DNA of 64,000 nucleotides from Nocardia nova (GCF_002933465.1 NZ_PSZE01000010.1:144698-208697), one strand, 5' to 3'. Numbered from the stretch's first letter, positions 23,254 through 32,895 are shown. Notes: generated by a model not told the origin, from the letters alone. A program made the numbers and translations.

Positions 23254-25773
23254 TCACAGATCGGCGATCGCCGCCAGCGGTGGTGTGCGCGCGGCGCGCA
23301 CAGCCGGCCACAGCGCCGCCAGCACGCCGACGACGGCCGAGCCGATCAACATGCCCACGATCTGGCCCCACGGCACGGTAATCGTGCTCAATCCCAGATC
23401 CGACAGTGTGCGCAGGAAACCGACGCCGAGCCCGAGCCCGAGGACCACTCCGACCACGGCCCCGAAGACCGCGATCAGCATGGATTCGAGATAGATCGTG
23501 CGCCGGACCTGTGGTCGCTGCATGCCGACCGCGCGCAACATGCCGATCTCGCGCCGCCGCTCGACGACCGAGAGGGCGAGCGTGTTCACGATGCCCAGGA
23601 TCGCGATCACCACCGCCAATGCGAGCAGCCCGTAGAGGATGGCGAGCATGGTGTTGATCTGTTTGCCCTGCGCCCCTTTGAATTCCTCGCGGTCTTGCAC
23701 CTGCACCACCACATAGGACGCGGTCGCCTTCTCCAGATTGCCCCGCATCGCGGCGACGTCGGCGTCCGGCGCGGCCTTGACCAGCACGACCAGGTCGGTG
23801 CGGAACGCCACCGGCATCACCTGGTTGTACAGGTCCGGCGCCACCACCAGGGGGCCGAGCAACTGGCTGTCGGCATAGATTCCGGCAATGGTCACCGAGA
23901 ACTTCTTGTTGTCCACACTGGTGACCTCGACCCGGTCGCCCGCATGCCAATTGCGTTCGCCCGCCTCGGTTTCCGACACCAGCAGGGAGTCGCCGGTGAG
24001 GTTGTCGGTGCCGTGGCGGATGTCGTAGCGCAGGACCTGCCCCATCGGCGCGTCCGGCGAGGTGCCGGTGACCTGATCGTCGCCCACCCGCAGCGCGACC
24101 CCGCGGAAGGCCACCACGTCGGAAACGCCGGGGACCGAGCGCGCCGCCTCCGCGGCGCCCAGCGGCACCCCGATTATCTGCGGCCCGGCCAGGACGTAGT
24201 CGGCGTTCACACCCTTGTCGACGAGTTCGCCGACACTGGCCTTCGCCGAGGCGCCGAGCATGCCGATCGCCGAGACCAGCATCAGCCCCAAGGTGAGCGC
24301 GAACGCCGTGGCGGCGGTGCGGCGCGGATTGCGCTCCGCGTTGTTGCGCGCCATCGCGCCGATCGCGCCGAACGGACGCACCAGCAGGCCCAGCGCCCCA
24401 ACTATCGGCCGCGACAGCGCCGGTGAGGCGAAAAGCACCGCGAAGATCAACGCGGCCGCGCCGACTCCGACCGTGGCCGCGGCGTTGCCGCCGGTGTTGC
24501 GCGCCCCGAGCACCACCAGTACCACACCGATCACCGCCAGTACCGCACCGATCGCCGTGCGCACGCGCAGCGATTCACCGACCGAGGCGAACTCCTCGCG
24601 CATCGCCTCCACCGGCGGAATCTTCGCGGCTCGCCGAGCGGGCGCGTACGCGCTGGCCACCGTCACCACCAGGCCGATGCCGATCGCCGCCAGCACGGTC
24701 CGCGGCAAGACCTGCATGGTGCCGGTGGGCAATCCGAGGTCGAAGGCGTTGAGCAGCGCGGACAGCCCGAACGCCAGCCCGATGCCGCCCGCCAGTCCGA
24801 GTAGGCTGCCGATCAGGCCGATGACGAAGGCCTCCGCCACCACCGACAAGCCGACCTGGCGCCGCCCGGCCCCGACCGCCCGCAACAGCGCCAGCTCCCG
24901 CAATCGCTGCGCCACGATCATCGAGAACGTGTTGTAGATGATGAAGGTGCCGACCAGCAGCGCGATCGCACCGAAGGCGAGCAGGAAGTAGTTGACGAAT
25001 TTCAGCGCGTTGCCGACCTGGGCCCTCAGATCCGCACGCACCTGATCGCCGTCCATGACCTTGTAGTCCGGCGCCACCTTCGCGATCCGGTCGCGCAACG
25101 TATCCGGGGAAACCCCGGGCACGGCGGCCACATCCACGTAGGCGACATGCGCACCGTCGGTGAACAGCTCCCGAGCCTGCGCGTCGTCGAACAGCAGCCC
25201 GATGAATCCGCCGGTGTCCGAGGACACGGTGTAGATGCCGCTCACGGTCATATCGATGGTGCCGCGGGCGGGGATCAGCACCTTGGCCTTATCGCCGACG
25301 TGCAGTCCGGCACGGTCCGCGCCACCGGAATTGATCGCGATCTGCCCCGCCGTCGCCGGCGCGACCCCGTCGACGAAATGCTCCGGGTCGGCGATCGCCT
25401 TGTCGGGCGGCAGATACGACCGACCCCAGCTCGGCGCGCCGCCCGTCTGCACCGCATGCCCGTCCTTCAGCAGGACGATGGGGCCCTGCACGGCCGGCGC
25501 CACCGCGCGCACCCCGTCGGTCGCGGCGACCTTGGCGACGAGGTCGTTCGGAACACCCAGCGACTGGCTGTGTTTCGGCTCCACCCGCACATCGACGCCC
25601 TTCGCCTGGTCGGCGAAGATACCGTCGAAGGTGCGCTGCAGGGTGTCGGTGAAGACGAAAGAGCCTGCGACGAAAGCGGTTCCGAGCACGACCGAGAGCA
25701 ACGTCAGCGCCAGCCGCACCTTGTGCGCGGCCAGATTACGCAAGGCCACCTTGCGCATCGGCGATCCAGCCAT
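23254..25773 (-). CDS. ABC transporter permease, FtsX/MacB type
   Basis: 839-residue integral membrane protein. An N-terminal membrane segment (NLAAHKVRLALTLLSVVLGTAFVAG) is followed by a large extracytoplasmic MacB_PCD domain (about 50-250), three membrane segments with the FtsX pattern (FIIYNTFSMIVAQRLRELALLRAVG), more membrane segments, a second periplasmic-type domain, and a final FtsX triplet (VVERRREIGMLRAVGM). This is the usual two-FtsX layout for single-gene permeases. With the ATPase at 25929-26693 it makes a type VII-fold transporter, possibly for lipids, lipoproteins or peptides. AGGAGG precedes the start. Confidence 0.9.
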   Translation of the reverse strand: MAGSPMRKVALRNLAAHKVRLALTLLSVVLGTAFVAGSFVFTDTLQRTFDGIFADQAKGVDVRVEPKHSQSLGVPNDLVAKVAATDGVRAVAPAVQGPIVLLKDGHAVQTGGAPSWGRSYLPPDKAIADPEHFVDGVAPATAGQIAINSGGADRAGLHVGDKAKVLIPARGTIDMTVSGIYTVSSDTGGFIGLLFDDAQARELFTDGAHVAYVDVAAVPGVSPDTLRDRIAKVAPDYKVMDGDQVRADLRAQVGNALKFVNYFLLAFGAIALLVGTFIIYNTFSMIVAQRLRELALLRAVGAGRRQVGLSVVAEAFVIGLIGSLLGLAGGIGLAFGLSALLNAFDLGLPTGTMQVLPRTVLAAIGIGLVVTVASAYAPARRAAKIPPVEAMREEFASVGESLRVRTAIGAVLAVIGVVLVVLGARNTGGNAAATVGVGAAALIFAVLFASPALSRPIVGALGLLVRPFGAIGAMARNNAERNPRRTAATAFALTLGLMLVSAIGMLGASAKASVGELVDKGVNADYVLAGPQIIGVPLGAAEAARSVPGVSDVVAFRGVALRVGDDQVTGTSPDAPMGQVLRYDIRHGTDNLTGDSLLVSETEAGERNWHAGDRVEVTSVDNKKFSVTIAGIYADSQLLGPLVVAPDLYNQVMPVAFRTDLVVLVKAAPDADVAAMRGNLEKATASYVVVQVQDREEFKGAQGKQINTMLAILYGLLALAVVIAILGIVNTLALSVVERRREIGMLRAVGMQRPQVRRTIYLESMLIAVFGAVVGVVLGLGLGVGFLRTLSDLGLSTITVPWGQIVGMLIGSAVVGVLAALWPAVRAARTPPLAAIADL

Positions 25774-25777
25774 GGCC

Positions 25778-25849
25778 CTACGCCTCCTGTGTCCTGCGGG
25801 ACACCCGCACCCGGTCGGCGAGACGAGCCGCTGCGCGATTGTCGCTCAT
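25778..25849 (-). CDS. Mini-ORF 2 (23 codons), tandem copy
   Basis: 23-codon open frame beginning MSDNRAAARL and ending RRTQEA. Its ATG overlaps the stop of mini-ORF 1 (TGATG), its own ribosome site is GGAGG inside the previous frame, and its stop TAG lies four bases before the permease ATG. It differs from mini-ORF 1 by Leu to Gln three codons from the end, plus the stop codon. Arginine-rich (six of 23). It may be translated only to carry ribosomes into the permease gene; a function for the peptide is unproven. Confidence 0.4.
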   Translation of the reverse strand: MSDNRAAARLADRVRVSRRTQEA

Positions 25850-25921
25850 CACGCCTCCAGTGTCCTGCGGGACACCCGCACCCGGTCGGCGAGACGAGCC
25901 GCTGCGCGATTGTCGCTCATC
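25780..25921. repeat. 71-bp tandem duplication
   Basis: Two adjacent 71-base copies (25780-25850 and 25851-25921), nearly identical, with a partial third start (ACGCCTCCAG) at 25931 inside the ATPase 3' end. Each contains GTGTCC-TGCG-GGACAC, a six-pair hairpin. On the minus strand each copy encodes one mini-ORF with an internal GGAGG ribosome site for the next gene. Confidence 0.9.
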
Positions 25922-25929
25922 ACTCTCAT
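25849..25929 (-). CDS. Mini-ORF 1 (26 codons), tandem copy
   Basis: Begins at an ATG overlapping the ABC ATPase stop codon (TGATG) and reads MRVMSDNRAAARL to RRTLEA, stop TGA. A second ATG three codons in (25920) matches the start of mini-ORF 2. The ATPase itself ends in LEA-TGA with the same CTGGAGGCGTGA string, so ATPase, mini-ORF 1 and mini-ORF 2 have the same junction. Spacing suggests termination-reinitiation coupling. Reality of the peptide is uncertain. Confidence 0.4.
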   Translation of the reverse strand: MRVMSDNRAAARLADRVRVSRRTLEA

Positions 25930-26693
25930 CACGCCTCCAGGGACTTCATGCGGTCCAGCACCGATTCCGCTGTCGGATCCCGCAATTCGTCGACGATGCG
26001 CCCGTCGGCGAGGAAGATCACGCGGTCGGCATAGGAGGCGGCATGCGGTTCGTGCGTCACGATCACGACCGTCTGCCCGAATTCGTCGACCGCCGCCCGC
26101 AGAATCGACAGCACCTCACCGGAGGATCGCGAATCGAGGTTGCCGGTCGGCTCGTCGCCGAAGATGATGTCGGGTCTGCCGACCAGCGCCCGCGCACACG
26201 CGACGCGCTGCTGCTGCCCGCCCGACAGCTCACTCGGCCGGTGGTCGAGGCGGTCCCCCAGACCGAGACGCCCGATCACGGTGTCCAGCCACTCCTGATC
26301 GGGTTTGCGACCCGCGATATCCAGCGGCAGGGTGATGTTCTCGAGCGCGGTCAGCGTCGGGACCAGGTTGAACGCCTGAAAGACGAAGCCGATGCGATCG
26401 CGGCGCAGGCGCGTCATCTGTTTGTCCGACAGACCGGTCAGCGCGGTATCGCCGATGTGCACCGTGCCGGAGGTGGCGCTGTCCAGCCCGGCCAGGCAAT
26501 GCATCAACGTCGATTTTCCGGAGCCGGACGGGCCCATGATCGCGGTGAACTCCCGCTGGGCGAAATCGGCCGAGACCCCGTCGAGGGCGCGGACCTGGGT
26601 GTCTCCGGATCCGTACAGTTTCGTCAGGTCGGTGGCGCGGGCCGCGAGCATGGTCGCCGCAGCGGGTTCGGTGCCCAGGGCATCGGCAGTCAT
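25929..26693 (-). CDS. ABC transporter ATPase, MacB/LolD type
   Basis: 254 residues from the ATG at 26693 (GGAG four bases upstream). Walker A GPSGSGKST, Q-loop FVFQAFNLVPTLTALEN, signature LSGGQQQRVACARAL, Walker B DIIFGDEPTGNLD, and H-loop VTHE. The 'FNLVPTLTA' and 'GDEPTGNLDS' wording is typical of the LolD/MacB/FtsE group that pairs with FtsX permeases, and the permease is encoded downstream after two mini-ORFs. The upstream frame stays open, but only this start has a ribosome site and the family N-terminus. Confidence 0.93.
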   Translation of the reverse strand: MTADALGTEPAAATMLAARATDLTKLYGSGDTQVRALDGVSADFAQREFTAIMGPSGSGKSTLMHCLAGLDSATSGTVHIGDTALTGLSDKQMTRLRRDRIGFVFQAFNLVPTLTALENITLPLDIAGRKPDQEWLDTVIGRLGLGDRLDHRPSELSGGQQQRVACARALVGRPDIIFGDEPTGNLDSRSSGEVLSILRAAVDEFGQTVVIVTHEPHAASYADRVIFLADGRIVDELRDPTAESVLDRMKSLEA

Positions 26694-26820
26694 GGTCTCC
26701 AGTCTGGCCAAACCGGCGTGCGGGCGCCATCGGGATTTCCCCCCAATACCTGGGGCCCATTTCCCGGGACCCGCCGACGATCCCGCAGTGCCGAGCGTCC
26801 ACGCGCATATCCTCGTGCGC

Positions 26821-27579
26821 ATGGCTGCGCTCACTCCGGTCCTGCTCATGCTCGTGGGTGGGATCGCGCTGGCGCAGCACGGCATTCTGCGCGGGATTTC
26901 GGCCGCCCGATTGCTTGTGCCGGCCACGGTCCTCGGCCTCGCCGCGCAACTCACCCATGACGCTACCGACGGCGGCGGCCTCACCCGCGTCGACGAACCC
27001 GTCACCGACTGGGTGGTCGACCATCGCCTCGGTTGGCTGAACCCGGCGATTCGGACCCTCACCGATTTCGGCGGCGTCGCCGCGATGACGGCCCTGACCA
27101 TCGTGGCCTGCGCCTGGTTCGGCGTGCGGCGGCAGTGGACGCGGCTGCTGACCACGGCCGCGGTGGGTGCCGGGACAGCGGTGATCGGCTCGGTACTGAA
27201 GTCGGCGATCGGGCGGCACCGGCCGCCCGCGATCGACCAGCTGGTCACCGAGACCAGTCCCTCGTTCCCGTCCGGGCACACCCTGGGCAGTACCGCGGTG
27301 ACCGGGGTGCTCGCCGCCATGATCGTGCTCTCGCCGTGCGGCCGGGTGGCCCGCGTAACCGCAGTCGCGGCCGCGGCGCTGTTCGCGGTGGTGATCGGCC
27401 TGACCAGGATCTATCTCGGCGTGCACTGGACCACCGATGTGCTGGCCGGTTGGTCGATCGGTCTCGTCTGGCTCGCGCTGTGCCTCGGTCCCTATCTGTG
27501 GTGGCGGGCGCGGGTCAGCTCGAGAGCGCGGCCAGCAGAACCAGAACCACCAGCAGCAGCACCACCGCGCCGACGATGA
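26821..27579 (+). CDS. PAP2-family membrane phosphatase
   Basis: 252 residues, integral membrane. The three phosphatase motifs are present: KSAIGRHRPP, PSGHTLGS and TRIYLGVHWTTDVLAG. This is the family of undecaprenyl-PP and phosphatidate phosphatases; the exact substrate is unknown. Start ATG at 26821, with an in-frame GTG two codons upstream. Its last 65 bases overlap, on the opposite strand, the end of the kinase gene, so the Pro-rich C-terminal tail (PAEPEPPAAAPP) is encoded by kinase antisense sequence. Divergent from the ABC operon. Confidence 0.85.
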   Translation: MAALTPVLLMLVGGIALAQHGILRGISAARLLVPATVLGLAAQLTHDATDGGGLTRVDEPVTDWVVDHRLGWLNPAIRTLTDFGGVAAMTALTIVACAWFGVRRQWTRLLTTAAVGAGTAVIGSVLKSAIGRHRPPAIDQLVTETSPSFPSGHTLGSTAVTGVLAAMIVLSPCGRVARVTAVAAAALFAVVIGLTRIYLGVHWTTDVLAGWSIGLVWLALCLGPYLWWRARVSSRARPAEPEPPAAAPPRRR

Positions 27580-28750
27580 TGCCGATGATGAGCCCGGTAT
27601 TCGATGTGTTCCGCGCCGGCACCGGTCGCATCGGCGTCATCGGCGGACGCTGGCCGTAGGGCTGGTTGTACTGGTTGTACTGGCCGGAGGCTCCGTACGG
27701 CTGCGGCTGATTCGCCGGACGCGCGGCGGTGGCGGGATACTGCTGCGGCACGGGCCCGTGGTGCGGCATCGGTTGGGGCCGGGCCGCGTGCGGCGCCGAC
27801 GGACCGGTCGCCGGCCGATGCACGACCGGCTGTCCCGGCCCGGTGCCCGGCCGGCCCGTCGTCGGCATCGGCGGACCGGTGTAGGGGCGGCCGACCGTCG
27901 GCATCCGAGGCGCGCTGGCCGGCGACAATGCCTGGCGGGCGGCGGCGGCGAATTCCGCACAGCTGCCGAATCGGTCGCCCGCACGCTTCTGCATCGCCTT
28001 CAGCAGGACCGCGTCCAGGCTCGCGGGCAGGCCCGGTCGCACACTGCTCAGCGCGGGTGGCGGCCCCTGCAGATGGCCGCGGATCACCGCCGCCGGATTC
28101 GGCGCGTTGAACGGTCCCCGGCCGGTGAACAGCCAGAACAGACTGCACGCCAGGGAGTACTGGTCCGAACTGCCGTCCAGCGGCGCGCCGGTGAGCTGTT
28201 CGGGTGAGGCATAGGCCAGGGTCGCGGTGAATGTTCCGGTCTGGGTGAGGTGACCGCCGTCGTCGCGCAGGCGGGCGATGCCGAAGTCGGTGAGGTACAC
28301 CCGCTCGCCCTTGCCGCCGGTGGAGCGCGCGAGCAGCATGTTGCCCGGCTTCACATCCCGGTGCATGACCCCGTTACCGTGCGCGTAGTCCAGCGCCTCG
28401 GCCACCTCGGCGATGATCTGCACGGCCCGCTCGGGCGGCAGCTTCTTCGGATCCACACTGGCGGCATCGATACCGTCGATGTACTGCATCGAGATCCAGA
28501 GCTGACCGTCCTCGAGGCCGCGATCATAGACCGTGACGACCTTGGGATGATCGAGTTGCGCGACCAGATCGGCCTCGCGCTCGAAGCGGGCGCGGATCTC
28601 CGGATCGGCGACCATCTCCCGGTTGAGCAACTTCAGCGCGGTCATCCGCGGCAACCGCGGGTGTTTGGCCAGATAAACCTGCCCCATACCGCCGCGGCCC
28701 AACAGTCGTTCGATGACGTAGCCCGCGAACACATCACCGTTGGCCAGCAT
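27515..28750 (-). CDS. Membrane Ser/Thr protein kinase (PknB-like kinase domain)
   Basis: 411 residues. Kinase domain at 10-270: LLGRGGMGQVYLA, invariant Lys in ALKLL, catalytic HRDVKPGN, DFGIARL, and ASPEQLTG. A linker of about 110 residues follows, rich in Pro, Gly, Gln and Tyr (GQYNQYNQPYG), then one membrane helix at the extreme C-terminus (LIIGIIVGAVVLLLVVLVLLA) with only three residues beyond. There is therefore no extracellular sensor domain; signals must reach it by another route, perhaps through the linker. Its 3' end overlaps the convergent PAP2 gene by 65 bases. Confidence 0.92.
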   Translation of the reverse strand: MLANGDVFAGYVIERLLGRGGMGQVYLAKHPRLPRMTALKLLNREMVADPEIRARFEREADLVAQLDHPKVVTVYDRGLEDGQLWISMQYIDGIDAASVDPKKLPPERAVQIIAEVAEALDYAHGNGVMHRDVKPGNMLLARSTGGKGERVYLTDFGIARLRDDGGHLTQTGTFTATLAYASPEQLTGAPLDGSSDQYSLACSLFWLFTGRGPFNAPNPAAVIRGHLQGPPPALSSVRPGLPASLDAVLLKAMQKRAGDRFGSCAEFAAAARQALSPASAPRMPTVGRPYTGPPMPTTGRPGTGPGQPVVHRPATGPSAPHAARPQPMPHHGPVPQQYPATAARPANQPQPYGASGQYNQYNQPYGQRPPMTPMRPVPARNTSNTGLIIGIIVGAVVLLLVVLVLLAALSS

Positions 28751-28901
28751 GCCCCGCTCCCACTTCCCGTGCCGGAATCACCGAAACCATAGCAGTCCGC
28801 CGGAACCGGCATTCTCGATCGACGGGGCCGCCGGTCCGCGCGAATGCCGCGTCCCCACCTGTCGCTGCGGGCTGTCGGCGCCTACCGATACGCTCTCTGC
28901 C

Positions 28902-29672
28902 ATGCGTATTGGAGCACACGTCCGTCAAGACAGTGATCCGATCGGCTTCGGCGAGCGATTGGGTGCCGACGTCATCCAGATGTTCGTGGTGGATCCGCAG
29001 GGCTGGGACAAACCGCAGCCGCATCCGCGCACGGAGGAGATCAAATCCAGCCCCATCGACGTGGTGGTGCATTCCTCCTATCAGATCAACGTGGCCAGTA
29101 CGAACAACAGATTGCGCATGCCCTCGCGCAACGCGGTCGCGCAGCAGGCGCAGGCCGCCGCCGATCTGGGCGCGTTCGGCCTGGTCGTACACGGCGGGCA
29201 CGTGCGTTCGGATGCCGAGATCGAGGCCGGAATCGTCAACTGGCGCAAGCTGTTCGAGCGCCAGCAGGACAAAGGCGGCTTCGCGGTGCCGATTCTCATC
29301 GAGAACACCGCCGGCGGCAATCACGCCATGGCACGTCATTTCGATTCGATCGCCCGGCTGTGGGATGCGGTCGGCGACTTCGGCGCGGGCTTCTGCCTCG
29401 ACACCTGCCACGCCTGGGCGGGTGGCGAGGAGCTGATCGGCATCGTCGACCGGATCCGCGCGATCACCGGCCGCATCGATCTGGTGCATCTGAACTCCTC
29501 GCGCGACGACTTCAACTCCGGCGCCGACCGGCACGCCAACTTCGCCGACGGCACCATCGATCCGCAGTTGCTCGCCGAGGTGTGCCGGACCGCCGACGCA
29601 CCCGTGGTGCTGGAGACACCGGCCGAGGGAGTCGCCGAGGACCTCGCCTACCTGCGCGAACACGTCGGATGA
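28902..29672 (+). CDS. nfo: Endonuclease IV (AP endonuclease)
   Basis: 256-residue base-excision repair enzyme that cuts at abasic sites. The TIM-barrel metal ligands are visible: HSSYQIN, LVVHGGHV, ILIENTAGG, CLDTCHAWA, LVHLNSS, DRHANFADG and VLETP. The length matches the M. tuberculosis enzyme (about 252). ATG at 28902 gives the family N-terminus MRIGAHV; the frame is open upstream but overlaps the divergent kinase promoter. M. tuberculosis calls this gene end. Confidence 0.92.
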   Translation: MRIGAHVRQDSDPIGFGERLGADVIQMFVVDPQGWDKPQPHPRTEEIKSSPIDVVVHSSYQINVASTNNRLRMPSRNAVAQQAQAAADLGAFGLVVHGGHVRSDAEIEAGIVNWRKLFERQQDKGGFAVPILIENTAGGNHAMARHFDSIARLWDAVGDFGAGFCLDTCHAWAGGEELIGIVDRIRAITGRIDLVHLNSSRDDFNSGADRHANFADGTIDPQLLAEVCRTADAPVVLETPAEGVAEDLAYLREHVG

Positions 29673-29779
29673 GCCGAGCGCCGGCACCGTCTTTGTGATC
29701 GCGCTGACCGTAAACCTCGTCGCGCGGGGGCCTCGATGGTGTGCTCGGTACGCAGCACGTTCCGAGCGAAAGGCCCTCC

Positions 29780-30709
29780 ATGTCAAGCGATCACGCAGCA
29801 GAGTCCGTGTCCGTGGTGAAACTCGGAACCCACATCGGCGCCCGGATCGACGGCGTCCGGCTGGGCGGGGATCTGACTGCGGAGACGGTCGTGGCCATCC
29901 GCGCGGCCCTCAACGAGCACAAGGTGATCTTCTTCCGGGACCAGCACCATCTCACCGAGGACGGTCAGCACGAATTCGCTCAGCTGCTCGGCAGTCCGAC
30001 CACGCCACATCCGACGGTCACCTCCAAGGGGGTGAAGAGCCTGGCGATCGATTCCCACCACGGCCGAGCCAACAGCTGGCACAGCGACGTCACCTTCGTC
30101 GACCGGATCCCGAAGGCCTCGATTCTGCGCGCGGTGAGCCTGCCCAGCTACGGCGGCTCGACGACGTGGGCCTCGACCGTGGCCGCCTACGCCTCGCTGC
30201 CGGAACCGCTGAAGCGGCTGGCCGAGGAATTGCGCGCCGTGCACACCAACAAATACGACTACGCGGCGAGCCACGAGGAGCAGCCGGACCCCAACGCGCA
30301 GGCCTACCGCGAGGAATTCCAGTCGACCTACTACGAGACCGAGCATCCGGTGGTGCGAGTGCACCCCGAGACCGGTGAGCGCGCGCTGCTGCTCGGACAC
30401 TTCGTCAAACAGTTCGTGGGCTTGTCCACCAACGAGTCACACGCCCTGTTCCGCCTGCTGCAGGATCGCGTGACCAGGCTCGAGCACACCACCCGGTGGA
30501 ACTGGTCGCTCGGCGACGTGGCAATCTGGGACAACCGTGCCACTCAGCACTACGCGATCGACGACTACGACGGCGCCGAGCACCGCAAGCTGACCCGCAT
30601 CACGCTGGCCGGAGACATCCCGGTGGGCGTGGACGGCCGGACCAGCCTCAGTATCGCCGGTAACGCCGACCATTACTCGATCATCGAGGATCTGGCCGAG
30701 GTGGCCTGA
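29780..30709 (+). CDS. Fe(II)/2-oxoglutarate alkylsulfatase-type dioxygenase
   Basis: 309 residues, TauD/TfdA family. Iron ligands are HSD in NSWHSDVTF and the distal His in [12 protein letters not shown]; the 2-oxoglutarate-binding Arg lies in RKLTRITL. Phrases such as [29 protein letters not shown] and [15 protein letters not shown] closely recall M. tuberculosis Rv3406, a dioxygenase that desulfates alkyl sulfates, so sulfur scavenging is the best guess. The start at 29780 gives the matching N-terminus ([14 protein letters not shown]). Stands alone between nfo and the CoA-transferase gene. Confidence 0.88.
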   Translation: MSSDHAAESVSVVKLGTHIGARIDGVRLGGDLTAETVVAIRAALNEHKVIFFRDQHHLTEDGQHEFAQLLGSPTTPHPTVTSKGVKSLAIDSHHGRANSWHSDVTFVDRIPKASILRAVSLPSYGGSTTWASTVAAYASLPEPLKRLAEELRAVHTNKYDYAASHEEQPDPNAQAYREEFQSTYYETEHPVVRVHPETGERALLLGHFVKQFVGLSTNESHALFRLLQDRVTRLEHTTRWNWSLGDVAIWDNRATQHYAIDDYDGAEHRKLTRITLAGDIPVGVDGRTSLSIAGNADHYSIIEDLAEVA

Positions 30710-30742
30710 TCCGCCGACGCCGGCCGATGGTTGAATCGGTAC

Positions 30743-31951
30743 ATGGAGATTCGACCGCTGGCCGGCGTTCGGGTGCTGGAACTGGGCAACTACATCGCGG
30801 CGCCGACCGCGGGGCGCATTCTCGGCGACTTCGGCGCCGAGGTGATCAAGGTCGAGCGCCCGAAAACCGGTGACGAGCTGCGCAATTGGCGGCTCTACGG
30901 CGGCGACACCTCGATGTTGTATCGCACGGTGAACCGCAACAAGAAGTCGATCACCCTCGATCTGCGCACCGACGCGGGACGGGCGATCGTGCTGGATCTG
31001 ATCCGGCACTGCGACGTGCTGCTGGAGAATTTCCGGCCCGGGATGCTGGAGAAGTGGGGGCTGGGGCCGGAGGTGCTCGACGAGGCCAATCCCGACCTGG
31101 TCATCACCCGCATCTCCGCCTACGGGCAGACCGGCCCGCTCTCGCAGCGGCCGGGTTTCGCCGCGGTCGCCGAGGCGATCGGCGGGCTGCGCGAACTGGT
31201 CGGCGATCCGGACCGGCCGCCGGTGCGGGTGGGCGTCTCGATCGGGGATTCCATCGCGGGGATCTACGCCGCCTTCGGCACGGTGCTGGCACTGTTCCAG
31301 CGCAAGGGCGCCGAGGAGCGAATCCCGTTGCCGCAGCGCATCATCGACGTCGCGCTGAACGAGTCGATTCTCTCCGTGATGGAGTCGCTGGTTCCGGACT
31401 ACGAGGCCTACGGCATCAACCGGCAGCGCGTCGGCGGCCGGATGGAAGGGATCGCGCCGAGTAACGCCTACCCCTGCGCCGACGGCACCAGCATCATCAT
31501 CGGGGGTAACGGCGACGCGATCTTCCGCCGCTATATGCAGGTGATCGAGCGCCCCGATCTCGCCGAGGATCCGGAACTGCAGGACAACGCCGGCCGGTGG
31601 CGCCACCGTGACCGCCTCGACGCCGCGATCGGCGAATGGACTGTGCGCCACACCAGGGACGAGGCGCTCGCGATCCTCGAGCAGGCGGCCATCCCGTGCG
31701 GCCCGATCTACACCGCGGCCGATATCGTCGCCGACGAACAGTACCGGGCGCGCAACATGATTCAGCATTTCCCGGTCGACGTCGGCGCCGCCGAACCGAA
31801 ACAGGTCGCCTTCACCGGCATCGTCCCGGTGATCGGCGAACGTTCGCTGCCGATCCGTGCGGTGGGCCCCGACCTCGGCGAACACACCCGAGAGGTCCTC
31901 TCGGAACTGCTGGGAATGTCGGACGCCGATATCGAGGCTTTGGAGGCGTGA
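30743..31951 (+). CDS. Family III (CaiB/BaiF) CoA-transferase
   Basis: 402 residues. Moves CoA between carboxylic acids. The N-terminal motif RVLELGNYIAAPTAGRILGDFGAEVIKVE is typical (quoted in part), as are NKKSITLDLR and the catalytic Asp in VSIGDSIAG. ATG at 30743. Its stop overlaps the ATG of the lyase gene downstream (TGATG) with GGAGG inside, so the two are made together: the pair would activate an acid to its CoA ester and then cleave a 3-hydroxyacyl-CoA. Confidence 0.9.
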   Translation: MEIRPLAGVRVLELGNYIAAPTAGRILGDFGAEVIKVERPKTGDELRNWRLYGGDTSMLYRTVNRNKKSITLDLRTDAGRAIVLDLIRHCDVLLENFRPGMLEKWGLGPEVLDEANPDLVITRISAYGQTGPLSQRPGFAAVAEAIGGLRELVGDPDRPPVRVGVSIGDSIAGIYAAFGTVLALFQRKGAEERIPLPQRIIDVALNESILSVMESLVPDYEAYGINRQRVGGRMEGIAPSNAYPCADGTSIIIGGNGDAIFRRYMQVIERPDLAEDPELQDNAGRWRHRDRLDAAIGEWTVRHTRDEALAILEQAAIPCGPIYTAADIVADEQYRARNMIQHFPVDVGAAEPKQVAFTGIVPVIGERSLPIRAVGPDLGEHTREVLSELLGMSDADIEALEA

Positions 31952-32895
31952 TGAGTGACACTTTCTCTACCACCACTGCGGGCGGCTTGCGGGATGTGAC
32001 GCTGCGGGACGGACTTCAGCTGACCGGCAAGGTATTGCCGACCGAGCACAAGGTGGAGATCGCGCGCACCCTGCTCGCCCTGGGCGTGCCGGAACTCGAG
32101 ATCGGCTCGATGGCGCGCCCGGATCTGGTGCCGCCGATGGCCAACACCATGGAGGTGGTGGCCGCGCTGACTCCCGAAGAGCTGCAACGGTGTTGGGTGT
32201 GGGTGGCCACGCCGCGGCAGGTCGCGCGCGCCGCCGAGGCCGGGGTGCGGAAGTTCCAGTACTGCCTGTCGGTGTCGGATGCGCACAACAAGGCCAATAT
32301 CGGCCGCACTGCCGAGGACAGCGTGGCCGCGATGCCCGAGGCGATCCGGCTGACCGAGGAGGTCGGCGGGTCCATTCAGCTCTGTCTGGCAACATCTTTC
32401 ACCTGCCCGTTCGACGGGCCGGTGGATCCCGAGCGGGTCCTGGCGATCGCCGCCGATCCCCGCACCGACGGCGCCGCCGATATCGTGATCGCCGATACGC
32501 TCGGCCAGGCGTATCCGGCGCAGGTGCATTCCCTGATCGCCGCGGTGCGATCGGGAACTCCGCAGCGCCGCATCCTCTTTCACGGCCACGACACCTGGGG
32601 TATGGGCGTCGCCAACTCGCTGGCGGCACTGGCCGCGGGCGCCGATGCGGTGGACGGTTGCCTGGGCGGTCTGGGCGGTTGCCCCTTCGCCCCCGGTGCG
32701 AGCGGCAACACCGCCAGCGAGGACATTCTGTTCGCCACCCGCCCGGACTGGTTCACCCCCGCCGCGCTGGCGACCATGGTCGGCCTCACCGAACGTCTGC
32801 TCACCGATCTGGACGAGCCCAACCGCTCCCGCACCGCCGAAGGCGCTCGCTCGGAGGCTCGTGCCTTCGAATGGGTTGTGCCACGCCAGGATTAG
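31951..32895 (+). CDS. HMG-CoA lyase-like enzyme
   Basis: 314 residues, HMGL/DRE-TIM family. RDVTLRDGLQ supplies the catalytic Arg and metal Asp; HGHDTWGMGVAN the metal His pair; and GGLGGCPFAPGASGN the catalytic Cys loop characteristic of HMG-CoA lyases. It likely cleaves 3-hydroxy-3-methylglutaryl-CoA or an analogue (citramalyl-CoA type cleavage is also possible given the CoA-transferase partner). Translationally coupled to the upstream gene. Confidence 0.9.
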   Translation: MSDTFSTTTAGGLRDVTLRDGLQLTGKVLPTEHKVEIARTLLALGVPELEIGSMARPDLVPPMANTMEVVAALTPEELQRCWVWVATPRQVARAAEAGVRKFQYCLSVSDAHNKANIGRTAEDSVAAMPEAIRLTEEVGGSIQLCLATSFTCPFDGPVDPERVLAIAADPRTDGAADIVIADTLGQAYPAQVHSLIAAVRSGTPQRRILFHGHDTWGMGVANSLAALAAGADAVDGCLGGLGGCPFAPGASGNTASEDILFATRPDWFTPAALATMVGLTERLLTDLDEPNRSRTAEGARSEARAFEWVVPRQD

